From Heterohyrax brucei (taxonomy: Eukaryota; Chordata; Mammalia; Hyracoidea; Procaviidae), in assembly GCA_028571685.1 (NCBI GenBank), contig CM053158.1, positions 56,574,001 through 56,638,000 of the forward strand: a DNA stretch of 64,000 bases, in the 5' to 3' direction. A program made the translations under genes and the position numbers. Under the pieces are notes generated by a model that made no database searches, was not told the origin of the DNA, and worked only from the letters and a program-made list of their open reading frames with translations. Below, piece by piece: positions 32,396 through 44,007 of this stretch; the first letter of the stretch is position 1, and the number at the start of each line of letters is the position of its first letter.

Positions 32396-33130
32396 CAGGC
32401 TGGATTCTCTAGAGAAGCAAAACCAGCTTCCTTATACTTCTCATTCTGACAAAACTGTAGCAAAATACCACACATGTTCACCCAGAGCATCGTCAATCAC
32501 CAATACCTGATCTTTTGGCGGTAATATTTTGTATATTTGTATTACAACCTCACACCACGGATTAACAGTGTCCACTTTACCAATGGAAGCAGAGTCAACA
32601 TCTTTAAGACTAACCAGATTCGAGAACCAATTTACAAAACTAGTCCTTACAGTTTTGTTTCTCTAGAACCACTCTCAGTACCAAATGTCTTAGGCTGGGT
32701 TCTCTAGAAAAGCAAAACTAGTAAAGTGTATAAATGTGTATACAGAGAAATTTAAATCAAAGAAACAGCCCTTGTGATAGTAGAGGCTGGAACATCTCAA
32801 GTCTTTGCATTAGCATGGAGGCTTCTCCCAATTTACGTAGCTGAAAGGGCTGGCAAACCCAAGATGGGTAGATTGGAGAGAAAGGGTCTTGTTCACAGTC
32901 TGTGAAAATCAATGAATCCAAAAACCAGCAGATAAGATGACAGCTCAAACCCCAAGAACTGGAGGTCAGATTAACAGGAGGCAGTTGCAGTACCCTAAGC
33001 AAGCAAAAAGCCATTATATCTGCCTTATAGCTGGATGCAGTCCACACCTCCAGGGAAACTCCTTTTAACTGGTCACCTACTGGTGATCACATAGAAACAC
33101 TGAGAATCATGACCCAGAAAAGTTAACACA
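32396..33130 (-). mobile_element. Deleted LTR element, minus strand
   Basis: A full LTR at 32686-33130 starts tgtcttaggctgggttctct and ends gaaaagttaacaca. To its left lies ~260 bp of internal-like sequence ending in 'ctctcagtaccaaa', the MaLR-type junction. Further left (32398-32425) is a second copy of the LTR terminal segment, 'ggctggattctctagagaag'. In minus orientation this is LTR - short internal piece - LTR remnant. Same family as the plus-strand LTR at 33374. Confidence 0.65.
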
Positions 33131-33373
33131 TGATCTTAACCACTGTGCTATTTCTACAACATTTCTGTAAGCTGGAAATTATCTTATAATAAAACATATT
33201 TTGGAAGGTTCACAGTGGTTATCCCAAGCAATAAAGTAATCAACTTCTTTTTCTGTCTTTCTGTCTTTTCTTCTTTATCAACAATAATCAGAGATCAATT
33301 GCGTAAAGCAAAAAAATTTTATGACAAGAAAATATATCAATTAATCTTTTCAATGACTCTATGATTGCTGGGT

Positions 33374-34101
33374 TGTATGTTAACTTGGCTGGGCCATGAG
33401 TTCAGTGGTTTGGCAGTTACGACCTACTTTGGCACTTACATGATAACATAATCCCTTCCATGATGAAATGTGATCACTTCCACAGTGAGGTGTGCTTTGA
33501 ATAGCCGATAAGTTGAAAGAGAATATCCTTGGTGGTATGGCCTGTATCAAGTGTGAGTTGACTCTCTGACAAGGCTTGTGGGCTGTGGATCCTGGACCTG
33601 GCTTCTGTTCAGTTGACCCGTGTTTCTTGGCACCTGGGCTAGTAGTTTACCCACAGTTTTGCCTGCAGTTTTGTCTGCAAGTCTTGGAATTCATGAGTCT
33701 TCAAAGTCTTTGAAGCAAGAGCCCTGCTATCTGACCTGCCAATCTTAAACTCACCAGACCTGGTAGCTACATGAATCAGGGGAAGCCTGTAGCCTGATCT
33801 ACAGATTTGGGATTTTGCAAACCTCTACAACTGCAATGAGCTATTTCTTTGATGTAAATATGTTTATACAGATACTTGGAAACAGTAGTGGTATAGTGAT
33901 TAAGTGCTACAGTTGTTAACCAAAAGGTTGGAAGTTCTAATCTGCCAGTAGCTCCTTGAAAACTCTATGGGGCAGTTCTACTCTCTCTATATGGTCAGTA
34001 TGAGTTAGAATTGACTTGATAGCAGTGGGCTTGGGTTTTGAGCATATCAATATTTATATGCTTTAGTGGCTTTGCTTCTTTGGAGAACCCAGCCTAAGAC
34101 A
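33374..34101 (+). mobile_element. LTR, plus strand, same family as 32686-33130
   Basis: Starts tgtatgttaacttggctggg and ends 'gagaacccagcctaagaca', the inverse of the neighbour's ends (gttaacaca and tgtcttaggctgggttctct). An AfroSINE (33878-34040) is inserted near the right end. The two LTRs form an inverted pair about 240 bp apart. Confidence 0.68.
33878..34040 (+). repeat. AfroSINE inside the LTR
   Basis: 'ggaaacagtagtggtatagt', 'gttaaccaaaaggttggaag', 'ctctatggggcagttctact', 'agttagaattgacttgatag'. Confidence 0.88.
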
Positions 34102-34229
34102 TATTCCAAAGGAAAGTATTATAATGGTATGGGCAAATTATAATTTCATGAGAATATTTATCAGATTTTTAAAAACTGCAGAACAAGATGTATGTCAGAT
34201 CTTTAATATTAAACTGATGGTATATACAT

Positions 34230-35080
34230 AGACCTTGTGGAGACTGGGAATTCCAGAACACTTAATTGTGCTCCTTGGCAAGGAATCTGTACACGGATCA
34301 AGAAGTAGTCATGCAAATGGAACAAGAGGACACTGCATGGTTTAAAGTCAACAAAGGTGTGCATCAGAATTGTATCCCTTCACCATAACTTTTTAATCTG
34401 TGTACTGAGCAAATAATCCAAGAAGCTGGATTATAAGAAGAAGAAGGTGGCATCAGGATTGGAGGACAACTCTTTAACAACCTGCATTACTCAGCTGAAA
34501 GCACCTTCAGTTGCTGGAAATGAAGAGGATTTGAAACACCTACTAATGAAAATCAAGGACCACAGCCTTCACTATGAATTGCACCTCAACATCAAGAAAA
34601 CAGCAATCCTGACAACTGGACCAGTGAGCCACACCATCATAAATGGAGAAAGCATTGAGTTTCTCAGCAATTTCACTTTATTTGGGTCCACAATCAATGC
34701 CCATAGAAGCAGCAGTCAAGAAATCAAAAGTCACATTGCATTGGGAAAATCTGCTGCAAAGGATCTCTTTAATGTACTGAAAAGCAAAGATGTCACCTTG
34801 AAGACTAAGATGCATGTAACCCAAGCCATGGTATTCTCAATCATATCACACTCATGAGAAAGCTGGACAATGACCAAAGAAGGCAGAAGAAGAATTGATG
34901 CCTTTGAATTGTGATGCTGGAGATGAACGAACCAACAGATATGTTCTGGAAGAAACACAACCAATGTGTTCTTTGGAAACAAAAATGGCAGGACTGTGTC
35001 TTACATACCTTGGATACATCATCAGGAGGGATCAGTCCGTGGAGAAGGACATCATGCTTGGCAGAGTGGAGGGTCAGTGA
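34230..35080 (+). pseudogene. RTE reverse transcriptase, decayed
   Basis: RT motifs in shifting frames: 'dqevvmqmeqedtawfkvnk', then 'gvhqncipsp' (RT domain 2a-like) at about 34294-34380. Then a 136-codon open piece at 34447-34857 with EDLKHLLMKIKDHS, LHLNIKKTAIL and the LGSTIN-like LFGSTINAHRSSSQEIKS, which is the palm/thumb region. The usual Y-A-D-D-ish catalytic box region reads 'cattactcagctgaaagcac', so it has lost the double Asp. C-terminal GYIIRRDQSVEKDIMLG lies at about 35014-35065. Confidence 0.82.
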
Positions 35081-35250
35081 AAAAGAGGAAGACCCTCACC
35101 AAGATGGGTTGATACAGTGGCCACAACAAAGGACTTAAGCATAAAAACAATTGTGGTCATGGTGCAAGACCAGGCAGTGTTTTCTTCTGTTCATAGAGTT
35201 GCTATGAGTCGGAACCAACATGATGGCACCTAACAGTAACACAACCTCAT
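34230..35250 (+). mobile_element. RTE-type LINE (BovB-related, RTE1_LA-like), 5' truncated
   Basis: Contains the RTE reverse-transcriptase 3' half, C-terminal region and 3' end. The last ~60 bp ('tagagttgctatgagtcgga', 'gatggcacctaacagtaac') is the same tail found on AfroSINE, consistent with AfroSINE using RTE machinery. Confidence 0.85.
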
Positions 35251-36034
35251 GGAACAGTGTTCACATGTTCAGAAAAAGGAAAATTTAAGAAATTGGGATG
35301 TTGCTTTAAATATTTTAGTATCATTTATGATAAAGCACTAAATAAATTGGTAATTTAACATCTTCCATAAGTCAGTTGGTACAGAGTTCTTGATATCTGA
35401 ATTTATTATTATCTTTCTGTTTTATGTGTTGGCTTGGCCATACGCAAAGAAGAAATCTCAAAAAGCAAAAATCTATGCCTTTAGTCTCCCTTAAATTGGT
35501 TTATCATCCCTTGCCTTGAAGAACGAGTTTGTCATTCTCACAGTAAAAGACTCCAGGTAGAAGTTGAATAGCAACATATTGGATTAATTAGTACGAAGGG
35601 GATATGTGTTTATTTCAGAAACAACTTGACTTTGCAGTGTTTAGCAGGGTTAGCACCAACTCTCACTATTCTGAAAGTGTACTGGTATTAAGACTGCAGT
35701 GTTAAGAAACTGAGTAGGTTTTTTGTAAATGTCAATTCATCTAACAAGAAAGATAGGCTAACTTTGTTGATCACAACCCTTCAATATTTTACTAATTTAA
35801 TAGCAAAATATAAAAGACAAATGAGAAGGAAAAAGTAATTAGTTAAAGAAGATGAATTATGAATGACAACAAGTATGCTATGTGGATTTATATTCACTTG
35901 AACAAAGCTATTCCAATTAATCCTTTAAAAATAATTTTAGAGGCATATTTTTGAAATTATAGTGACTTGTGTTTTCAAAGTGTTTTCATATACATATATA
36001 TATATATATTTGTTACATATATTTCACTTTCCAA
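35251..36034. other. Unique non-coding stretch with (TA)n
   Basis: No gene recognised. A short (TA)n tract lies at about 35990-36008. Confidence 0.5.
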
Positions 36035-36225
36035 GGAGTCCTCGTGGCCCAACAGTCAACCACTCAGCTAATAAGCAAAAGGTTGACAATTCTAACCTGC
36101 CAGCTGCTCCACAGAAGAGAGATATGGCCCTCTGCTTGCATAAAATTATAGTCTTGGAAACCCTATGGGCAGTTCTACACTGTAGTGTGGAGTTTCTGTG
36201 AATTGGAATTGACTTGGAGGCAATG
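36035..36225 (+). repeat. AfroSINE
   Basis: 'ggagtcctcgtggcccaaca', 'agcaaaaggttgacaattct', 'aaaattatagtcttggaaac', 'cctatgggcagttctacact', 'gaattggaattgacttggag': the longer subtype. Confidence 0.88.
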
Positions 36226-36380
36226 TCTCTTTTTTAAGTCAGTTTCTGGTAGCACAACAGACTAAATAACTAATCTTTTAAAATAAACCAAATACAAAAA
36301 ATGGAAATTAAACTATAACTCTATAAAAATATCCTGGAATCCTGGTGGTGCACAGTGCTAATCAAAAGGTCAGCAGTTGG

Positions 36381-37375
36381 GGCGGAGTCAAGATGGCACA
36401 CTAAGCACACGTCTCCTTATATCCCTCTGGAAACCAAGACCTGAATTGACAATCAGACAGCCTTCTGATCACCTAATCAGCCTCAGGACACGGCACAGTG
36501 CTGTTAATTGGGACTTCATACCACTCAGCGAAAAAACTCCTCTCTTTCGCTGACTCCGGCTCCTGGCTAGCCCCGGCTCTCACGGACGGAAGGTAAACGC
36601 AACAGTTTGACTTTTTTTTTCCTCTGTCTCGGCTGGCGGGGGGAGCTGGGCCTTGCCTGACGGCTGGACTCAGACGCGCTGCTGGGGGGATAGGCAGGCG
36701 AAATTCCCATATTCTGAGAGCCAGGCTCGGGACTCTGTTAATCTAGCCACTTTGAGCCTTTCGTTTTGTAGCTGCCTCAGTGGGGTTTGTGCGGAGCTTC
36801 GCAGTCAGTACACGAGATGCCATGTTGGTAACGAGATTTTAGCGAGACCTCGTTCTTACCCTGGGAGACAGCGCCTGCAAATGGGATAGTGCTTCTAGAG
36901 AGAAAAGTAGTGATTTTGAACAGTGCTGCCTACATTGGGGGCCCTGCAACAGAAGCAGAGGAATCACTCCCTCTTGGCACCTTTAGCCCCTCTGTCTGCT
37001 GCCTGTGTGGAGGACACCATCTTGGATATGGTGGCCGCAGCTGGACCTAATTCTTAGCTTGGGAGCCAGAGCCTGCCCACAGGAGAGCACTTTTCTATCA
37101 GAAAACCAGTACTCGACGCAGTGTTGGCTAAGGCTAGGCCCTGTCAGCAGAGACAAGCAGGGCAGTAGCGTTGCTGTATTCTGAACTAGTTTGTTATCAT
37201 CTGGGGTTGGATATAGTGGTGCTTACTTTGTCAGATGAGAAGAGGGACTTCTACACCTGAAAACCTAACTGACTTGTGAACTGGTCAGATACCTTTTGCT
37301 TTACATTTGAAGACAGCCTAGAAAAACATTTGCAATCCACCCTCACAGTACCTCTTCCAGCCTCAATATACTCAC
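36381..37375 (+). promoter_or_regulatory. L1-B 5' UTR, CpG-containing, with degenerate monomers
   Basis: The first ~350 bp are GC-rich with several CpGs ('ctagccccggctctcacgga', 'gactcagacgcgctgctggg'). Downstream, related segments recur with the anchor 'gagccag.ctcgg', 'gagacagcgcctgc' and 'gagccagagcctgc' at about 36716, 36866 and 37061. This suggests two to three diverged monomers of roughly 150-200 bp. Promoter role is inferred from L1 biology. Confidence 0.6.
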
Positions 37376-38325
37376 ATGGGACCCAAAAAGCAACAGACAA
37401 TTGTGGCATACAAGCAATCACTCATGGCTTCAGAAGGCTCCCAAACAAAGCAACCAAGGAGTTTTCCAGATGAAGAAACTTCTATGAAAGCATCAGGAAG
37501 TGAATACAAATGGATTATATATAGAGCCCTTCTAGACCTTATACAAAATGCAGCAGAACAAAATGAAAAATTAAGCAAGTTGTTCAATCTGATGGAACAC
37601 CAGTACTCTGAAATCCAACACATCAAGAAGACATAGGAACTTCCATGCAAAGCCAATAAAACAGAATGGAACAAATGGAAAAAAGAATTTCTGACTTGGA
37701 AGACAGAGCTACTGAGGCCAGCGTCTATGAGCAGAAATCAGAAAAAAGAAACAAGAAAAATGAAGAAACATTAAGGAGCATGTGGGACTCTATTAAAAGA
37801 AACAACCTTCAATTAATTGGAGTGCCTCAACAGGGTAAGACATCTGAGAACACAGAGAGTATCGTTGCTGAGCTGCTGAAAGAAAACTTCCCAGAAATCA
37901 TGAAGGAAGAGAATATAGACCTCTCAGATGCATATCGTACGCCACCCCATATAGATCTCAAAAGAAAGACTCCAAGACATATTATAATCAAGCTTAACAA
38001 AATGAAACATAAGCAGCAACTCTTAAAGGCAGCAAGACTCAAGGCAAAGCTAACATTCAGAAGGAAACCCTGTAGGCTCTCGTCAGATTTCTCAGCAGAA
38101 ACCATGCTGGCATGGAGACAGTGGCACAACACATTCAAAGTCTTGAAGGAGAAGAACTTCCAACCAAGAATTATATATCCTGCAAAACTATCTTTCAAAT
38201 ACAAAAATGAAATTAAGACATTCCCAGATAAACAGAAACTCAGAGACTTTCTAAAAACCAAACCCAAACTACAAGAAATACTGAAAGAAGTTCTTGGCTT
38301 TGGCTTAGAAGAACAAAACCACTAA
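37376..38325 (+). pseudogene. L1-B ORF1 (ORF1p), one frameshift
   Basis: ORF1p binds L1 RNA as a trimer. ATG at 37376 (MGPKKQQTIVAYKQ), then a coiled-coil-forming region (LIQNAAEQNEKLSKLFNLM). About 10 nt are missing near 37626 relative to L1-A, giving a stop at 37634-37636. The second part is open from 37666 to 38325 (219 codons) and holds the remaining coiled coil, SEKRNKKNEETL, an RRM (LQLIGVPQQG, then KENFPEIMKEENIDLSDAYR) and the C-terminal domain (FQPRIIYPAKLSFKYKNEI). Total length is typical for the family. Confidence 0.92.
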
Positions 38326-38731
38326 CTTTATATTTTAGAATGACACACTACTCAATACTCTACTCATTTAGGGAAGGCTCAAAAGTAAATCACAGCTTTG
38401 ATTTGGAAAGAGCAATCCAGTGATCATCATGAAAACTATAAAAAGAGGGATATACTACAGTCGTTATAGTCCTTCCAGATGGAGAGGAAGATGATAAGAC
38501 TGGTAGTAATTAAAATTGAGTTTATAAATAGTTTATTAAGGGAGTTCATAAGGGTGGCTGTAAGCACAACAAAGATGTATCATACCATTTCAAGAAATCT
38601 AGCACACGAGTCTCAACAACTGTAAAGCCAGCTCTGAAAAAGGTGAAAAATCAACTCATAAAAAAGAGTGTCCCAGAACAGACTAATAAGAACAACAGAC
38701 AAAACATCAACATAAAAATAAACATATCACA

Positions 38732-41700
38732 GTGGCAGCAGTGAACACATACCTATCAATACTTACATTGAATGTGAATGGACTGAATGCTCTAGTAAAG
38801 AGACACCAAGTGTCAACCTGGATCAAAAGACAAGACCGATCCATATGTTGTCTACAAGAAACTCACTTGAGACCTAAAGACAGGAACAAACTGAAAATTA
38901 AAGGATGGAAGAATATATATTAAGCTAACAATGAACCAGGAAGAGCAGGGGTGGCAATTCTAATCTCAGACAAAATCACTTTTAATGTCAAATCCACCAT
39001 CGTGGAAAAAGATGGACACTACTTATTGCTGAAAGGTTCAGTACACAAGCAAGACTTAACTATATTAAATATTCATGCACCCAATGTCAGAGCACCTAAA
39101 TATGTCGAAGAAACACTGACTACGCTCAAAAGAGAGTTACATGACTTCACGATAATAGTGGGAGACTTTAACACTCCACTCTCATTACTAGACAGATCAT
39201 CTAGAAAAAAGCTCAGTAAAGATACAGAAGACCTCATGGACACAATTAACCAACTAAACCTCATTGATATATACAGAACTTTCCACCCATCAGCAGATAA
39301 CTACACCTTCTTCTCCAGTGCACATGGAACATTCTCCAGAATTGACCACGTGATAGGCCATAATGCAATGCTCAACAAAATCCATGCCACTGAATTACTG
39401 CAAAGCATCTTCTCAGATCATAAAGCCATAAAAGTTGAAATCAATAGCAGAAGAAACATAGATAGAAAGTGGAACACTTGGAAACTGAACAACATCTTGC
39501 TCAAAAAAACATGGGTTTCAGAGGAAATCAAGGATGAATTAAAGAAATTCATGGATTCCAATGAGAACGAAAACACTTCCTAACAGAACCTATGGGATAC
39601 AGCCAAAGCAGTGCTCAGAGGTCTGTTTATCTCCATAAATGCACACATTGGGAAGGAAGAAAGAAACCAAATCAAGGAACTAACTCTACAGCTTGAACAA
39701 GTAGAAAGGGAACAACAGAGGAACCCCTCGGGCACCGGAAGAAATGAGATCATAAAGATTAGAGCAGAGCTAAATGAATTGGAGAATAGAAAAACAATTG
39801 AAAAAATAGAAAAGACCGAAAGCTGGTTTTTTGAAAAGATCAACAAAATTGATAAACCACTGGCTAAACTTACTAAAGAAAAGCAGGAAAGGAAACCAAT
39901 AACCCAAATTAGAAATGACAGGGGGAGTTGTCACCACAGATGCAACAGAAATCAAAAATATCATAACAGAAAACTATGAAAAGACTGTACTCTAACAAAT
40001 TTGAAAACCTAGGAGAAATGGACGAATTCCTTGACTCATACCACCTACCCAAATTGTCACAACGTGAAGCAGAACAAATTAATAAACCCATCACAAAGGA
40101 AGAGATTGAAAAGGTCATCAAAACACTGCCAACCAAAAAAAAGTCCGGGCCCAGATGGCTTCACGGCAGAATTCTACCAAGCATTTAGAGAAGAGTTATC
40201 CCCATTACTACTATTTCACAGTATAGAAAGGGATGGAATACTGCCAGACTCATTCTGTGAAGCCAGCATAACCCTGATACTTAAGCCAGGGAAAGATCCA
40301 ACAAAGACAGAGAACTACAGACCGATATCACTCATGAACCTAGATGCAAAAATCTTCAACAAAATTCTTGCCAACAGAATATGACAACATATCAAGAAAA
40401 TAATCCATCATGACCAAGTGGGATTCATACCAGGGATGCAAGGCTGGTTCAACATCAGGAAAACAATTAATGTGATTAACCAGATAAATAACACAAAAGA
40501 CAAAGATCACCTGATTTTGTCCATTGATGCCGAAATGGCATTTGATAAAGTCCAACACCCATTCATGCTAAAAACTCTTAGCAAAATGGGCATAGACGGC
40601 AAATTCCTCAACACAATATGGGCCATTTATACAAAGCCAATTGCCCACATCATCCTCAATGGAGAGAGACTGAAAGACTTTCCCTTGAGATCAGAAACTA
40701 CACAAGGATACTCACTGTCACCTCTCCTATTCAACATTGTGCTAGAAGTTCTAGCCAGAGCAATTAGACAAGAGGAACAAATAAAGGGCATCTGCATCGG
40801 CAAAGAGGAAGTTAAAATCTCCGTGTTCACAGATGATATGATTGTATATGCAGAGAACCCCAAGGAATCTATAAGTAAGCTACTCAAACTGATAGAAGAG
40901 TTCAGCAAAGTCTCAGGGTGCAAGATAAACATAAGTAAATCAGTAGGATTACTTTATACCAACAACGAGGCTGTTAAGGAGGAAATTATCAAATCAATAC
41001 CATTTACGATAGCCCCTAAGAAGATAAAGTACCTAGGAATTAATCTAACCAGAGAAACAACAGACCTTTACAAAGAGAACTACAAGCCCTTACTACAAGA
41101 AACTAAGAGAGGCTTAGATAAATGGAAAGACCTACCCTGCTCATGGATAGGAAGACTTAACATTGTGAAAATGTCTATTTTACCCAAAGCAGTTTATTTA
41201 TATAATACAATCCCAATACAAGTTCCAGCATCATTTTTTAATGAGATGGAGAAAGAAATCACCAATTTTGTTTGGAAAGGGAAGAAGCCCCGGATAAGTA
41301 AGGTACTACTAAAGAAGAAGAACACACTGGGAGGCCTCTCAATACCCGACCTTAGAACATACTACACTGCCACAGTGGTCAAAACAGCCTGGTACTGGTA
41401 CAAGAACAGACAGGTGGATCACTGGAACAGAACTGAGACCCCAGAGATGACACCATCTGCCTATGAACAGTTGATATTCGACAAAGGCCCTAAGACATTA
41501 AACTGGGGTAAAAACAGTATCTTCAACAAATGGTGCTGGCAAAATTGGTTATCCATCTGCAATAAAGTGAATCAAGATCCATGTCTTACACCTTATACAA
41601 AAACCAACTCCAACTGGATAAAAGACCTAAATATCAAACCTAAAATGATAAAGCTCAACCAGGAAACGGTAGGAACAACAATGGAAGTTTTAATACACAA

Positions 41701-42487
41701 TGAGGACAGACTCCAAAATCTGTCAAAGAAACCTCAATCAACAGAAGAGAAAATAGATAAATTGGAACTATTAAGAATCAAACACTTTTACTCATCCAAA
41801 GACTTTATTAATAGAATTAAAAGAACATCCACAGAATGGGAAAAAATATTTGGCAACTCTATGTCAGACTGACGCCTGATCTCCATAATCTATAAGATAC
41901 TACAAAATATCAATAAGAAGAAGAGCAACCATCCAATTAAGCAATGGGCAAAGGAGATGGACAGACACTTCACTAAAGAGGAGATCCAGGCAGCTGAAAA
42001 ACACATGCGGACATGTTCACCATCTTTAGTTATTAAAGAAATTCAAATCAAGACAACAATGAGATACCATCTCACCCCAACAAGATTGGCCATAATCCAT
42101 AAAACACAAAACAACAAATGCTGGAGAGGCTGTAGAGAAAGTAGAACCCTCCTACACTGTTGGTGGTGTTGCAAAATGGTCCAGCCTCTTTGGAAGGCAA
42201 TCTGACGCTTCCTTAAAAAAATGGATATCGATATACCATTTGACCCAGTAATCCCACTACTTGGAATATATCCTACAGAATCAAGGCCTTTCATACCAAC
42301 GGACACATGCACCAGAATGTTTATCGCAGCACAGTCCATGATAGCAAAAAGATGGAATCAACCCAGATGCCCAACAATAGAAGAATGGATAGGTAAACTA
42401 TGGTACATATACTCAGTGGAGCACTACGCAATGATAAAGAATAATGGTGATTCCAGGAAACATCTCCTAACCTGGTTTCAACTGTAA
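38732..42487 (+). pseudogene. L1-B ORF2 (endonuclease/RT), several lesions
   Basis: The expected start codon is GTG (38732), where L1-A and L1-C have ATG. The endonuclease keeps LTLNVNGL, QETHLRPKD, GDFNTPLS and SDHKAIKVE, with a stop at 38921-38923 (caa to taa) and another at 39581-39583. The RT has [16 protein letters not shown] split by a frameshift near 40140 and a stop at 40382-40384. It is then open for 484 codons (40418-41872) with FDKVQHPFM and [17 protein letters not shown]. The catalytic box reads FTDD (40825-40836) instead of FADD. The cysteine-rich end (WRGCRESRTLLHCWWCC) is at about 42120-42172. Multiple lesions rule out activity. Confidence 0.93.
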
Positions 42488-44007
42488 GACATTATGTTGA
42501 GTGAAAGTAGTCAGCGACAAAAGGACAAATACTGTATGAGACCTCTACGATAACATCTCAAAGACAGACTTGTGTATAGAGAAGACTCTTTGACAGCTGC
42601 AAGGGAGGGGAGGGCGGGAGGGTGACAGGGGGAGGGTTTAGTTTAGATAGTTACTAGAAATCTAGTTGGGAGAAAGCGGTGATAGCACACATTAGAAACA
42701 AGAACAACATTAAGTGGACTCCAGCATAACTTGAGTACTCCTTCCATCTTAATTCAATACTGCAAGGATAGAGTAGCTGGGGCAGGGGGTGAGGGACCAT
42801 GCTCTTAGGCGAATTCCAGGCCAATTGGCACAACTAGCGTTTTGCTTAGAGAGCTCTCTGCACCCCATTGGTGAGTGGCGTCTGGGGTCTTAAAAGCTGC
42901 CAAGCTCAACACAAGAATAAAAAGAGGTGCATCATGAGATCTCCACTAAAAGACCTCAGTTGATGGTCCAGCGGTTTTGGGGTTCCTCTGAGAGCATGGC
43001 CCCCAGCCCTGATGCTGCCCGTTCCCATAAGTTATAACAAAGGTCCACTCTTTGGACAGGAATGGAATGGACTTGGCAATGCAGAGTAACCATATGTTGG
43101 AAGCACTTTATGGTTCTATACATCTATAGGATATCATCTTGCTGACCTCTGGCTGGAGGAAGGGGAGTGGACGGAGAGGAGGGGAAAGGAGACTGTTGGG
43201 AGGATGAGACATGTATGGAGCAGAGAGGAATAGTGTGCAGTCACCGGACAGGGAGAGCAGTGAAAGCTGCATATAGGGGGGCATGTAAATTTACATGTGA
43301 ATGTACATTTTTACTCAGTTATGTTAAATAAATAAAAAAAAAAAAAAGCTGCCAAGCTGCCATCCGAGGACACAGCAAATGGTCCCAACTCAGCAGGAAC
43401 AGATGCTCACCGAGGACAAAAATGACATGCGGTAAAGACAGCCGAGAAGACAGAGAGACCCACAAGAGTGGGTGCCTACATCGACTTGGGACCGGAAGAA
43501 CTGGATGGTGTCTGGCCACCACCAGCGATAGCCACGATGGACCTCCCACAGAGGAGTCTCACTGGCAACACAAGAATAAAAAGAGGTGCATCACGAGATC
43601 TCCTGTAAAAGACCTCAATTGATGGTCCAGCGGTTTTGGGGGTCCTCTGAGAGCATGGCCCCTGGCCCTGATGCTGCCCTTTCCCATAAATTAGAACAAA
43701 TGTCCACTCTTTGGACAGGAATGGATTGGACTTGACAATGCAGAGTGACCATATATTGGAAGCACTTTATGGTTCTATATATCTATAGGATATCATCTTG
43801 CTGACCTCTGGCTGGAGGAAGGAGAGTGGATGGAGAGGAGGGGAGAGGAGGCTATTGGGAGGATGAGACATGTATGAAGCAGATAGGAATAGTGTGCAGT
43901 CACTGGACAGGGAGAGCAGTGGAAGCTGCATATAGGTGGGCATCTATATTTATATGTGAATGTACACTTTCACTCAGCTATGTTAAATAAAAATAAAAAT
44001 TAAAAAA
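42488..44007 (+). other. L1-B 3' UTR, interrupted
   Basis: Begins after the ORF2 stop, with a G-rich tract ('agggaggggagggcgggagg' at 42601). It is interrupted at 42906 by an inserted L1 tail, resumes at 43344 with 'gctgccaagctgccatccga' and ends with 'gttaaataaaaataaaaatt' plus an A-run. Confidence 0.88.
42891..43358 (+). mobile_element. Severely 5'-truncated L1 inside L1-B 3' UTR
   Basis: A ~437-bp L1 tail (42907-43343) starts 'caacacaagaataaaaagag' and ends with its own poly(A) at 43331-43347. It is flanked by aaaagctgccaagct at 42892-42906 and 43344-43358. It is the same subfamily as the host element: the host's own copy of the same segment follows at 43568-44007. Confidence 0.9.

Larger units (their letters stand above)
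30481..33200 (+). repeat. Ancient repeat (old L1 3'-UTR-like) split twice
   Basis: Left piece 30570-30853 ('ggaaatgtcccagattaaag', 'tgactgagtcttagatcagg'), middle piece 32144-32395 ('tttgatttctgaattttggt', 'tataccctgaagtacacagg') and right piece about 33131-33200 ('acatttctgtaagctggaaa', 'ttatcttataataaaaca') are in the order of one ancient repeat. The mariner and an LTR element fall between them. Confidence 0.6.
36381..44007 (+). mobile_element. Full-length L1 retrotransposon (L1-B), best preserved
   Basis: Complete L1: 5' UTR 36381-37375, ORF1 37376-38325, spacer, ORF2 38732-42487, then a 3' UTR with poly(A). TSD aaaaggtcagcagttgg at 36364-36380 and 44008-44024; the A-run makes the exact edge ambiguous. 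Its 3' UTR contains a later L1 tail insertion (42907-43343), so the element itself is about 7.2 kb. Fewer disabling changes than L1-A or L1-C, but both ORFs are interrupted. Confidence 0.95.

Noticed and set aside
40418-41872. 484-codon open frame as a host gene
   Set aside because: It is the reverse transcriptase/C-terminal part of L1-B ORF2, with the FDKVQHPFM and F.DD boxes.
42601-42640. G-rich tract as an independent regulatory G-quadruplex
   Set aside because: It is the standard G-rich part of the L1 3' UTR, also present in L1-A at about 21280-21315.
14566-44007. L1-A and L1-B as a segmental duplication
   Set aside because: Each has its own TSD and unrelated flanks, so they are independent insertions.
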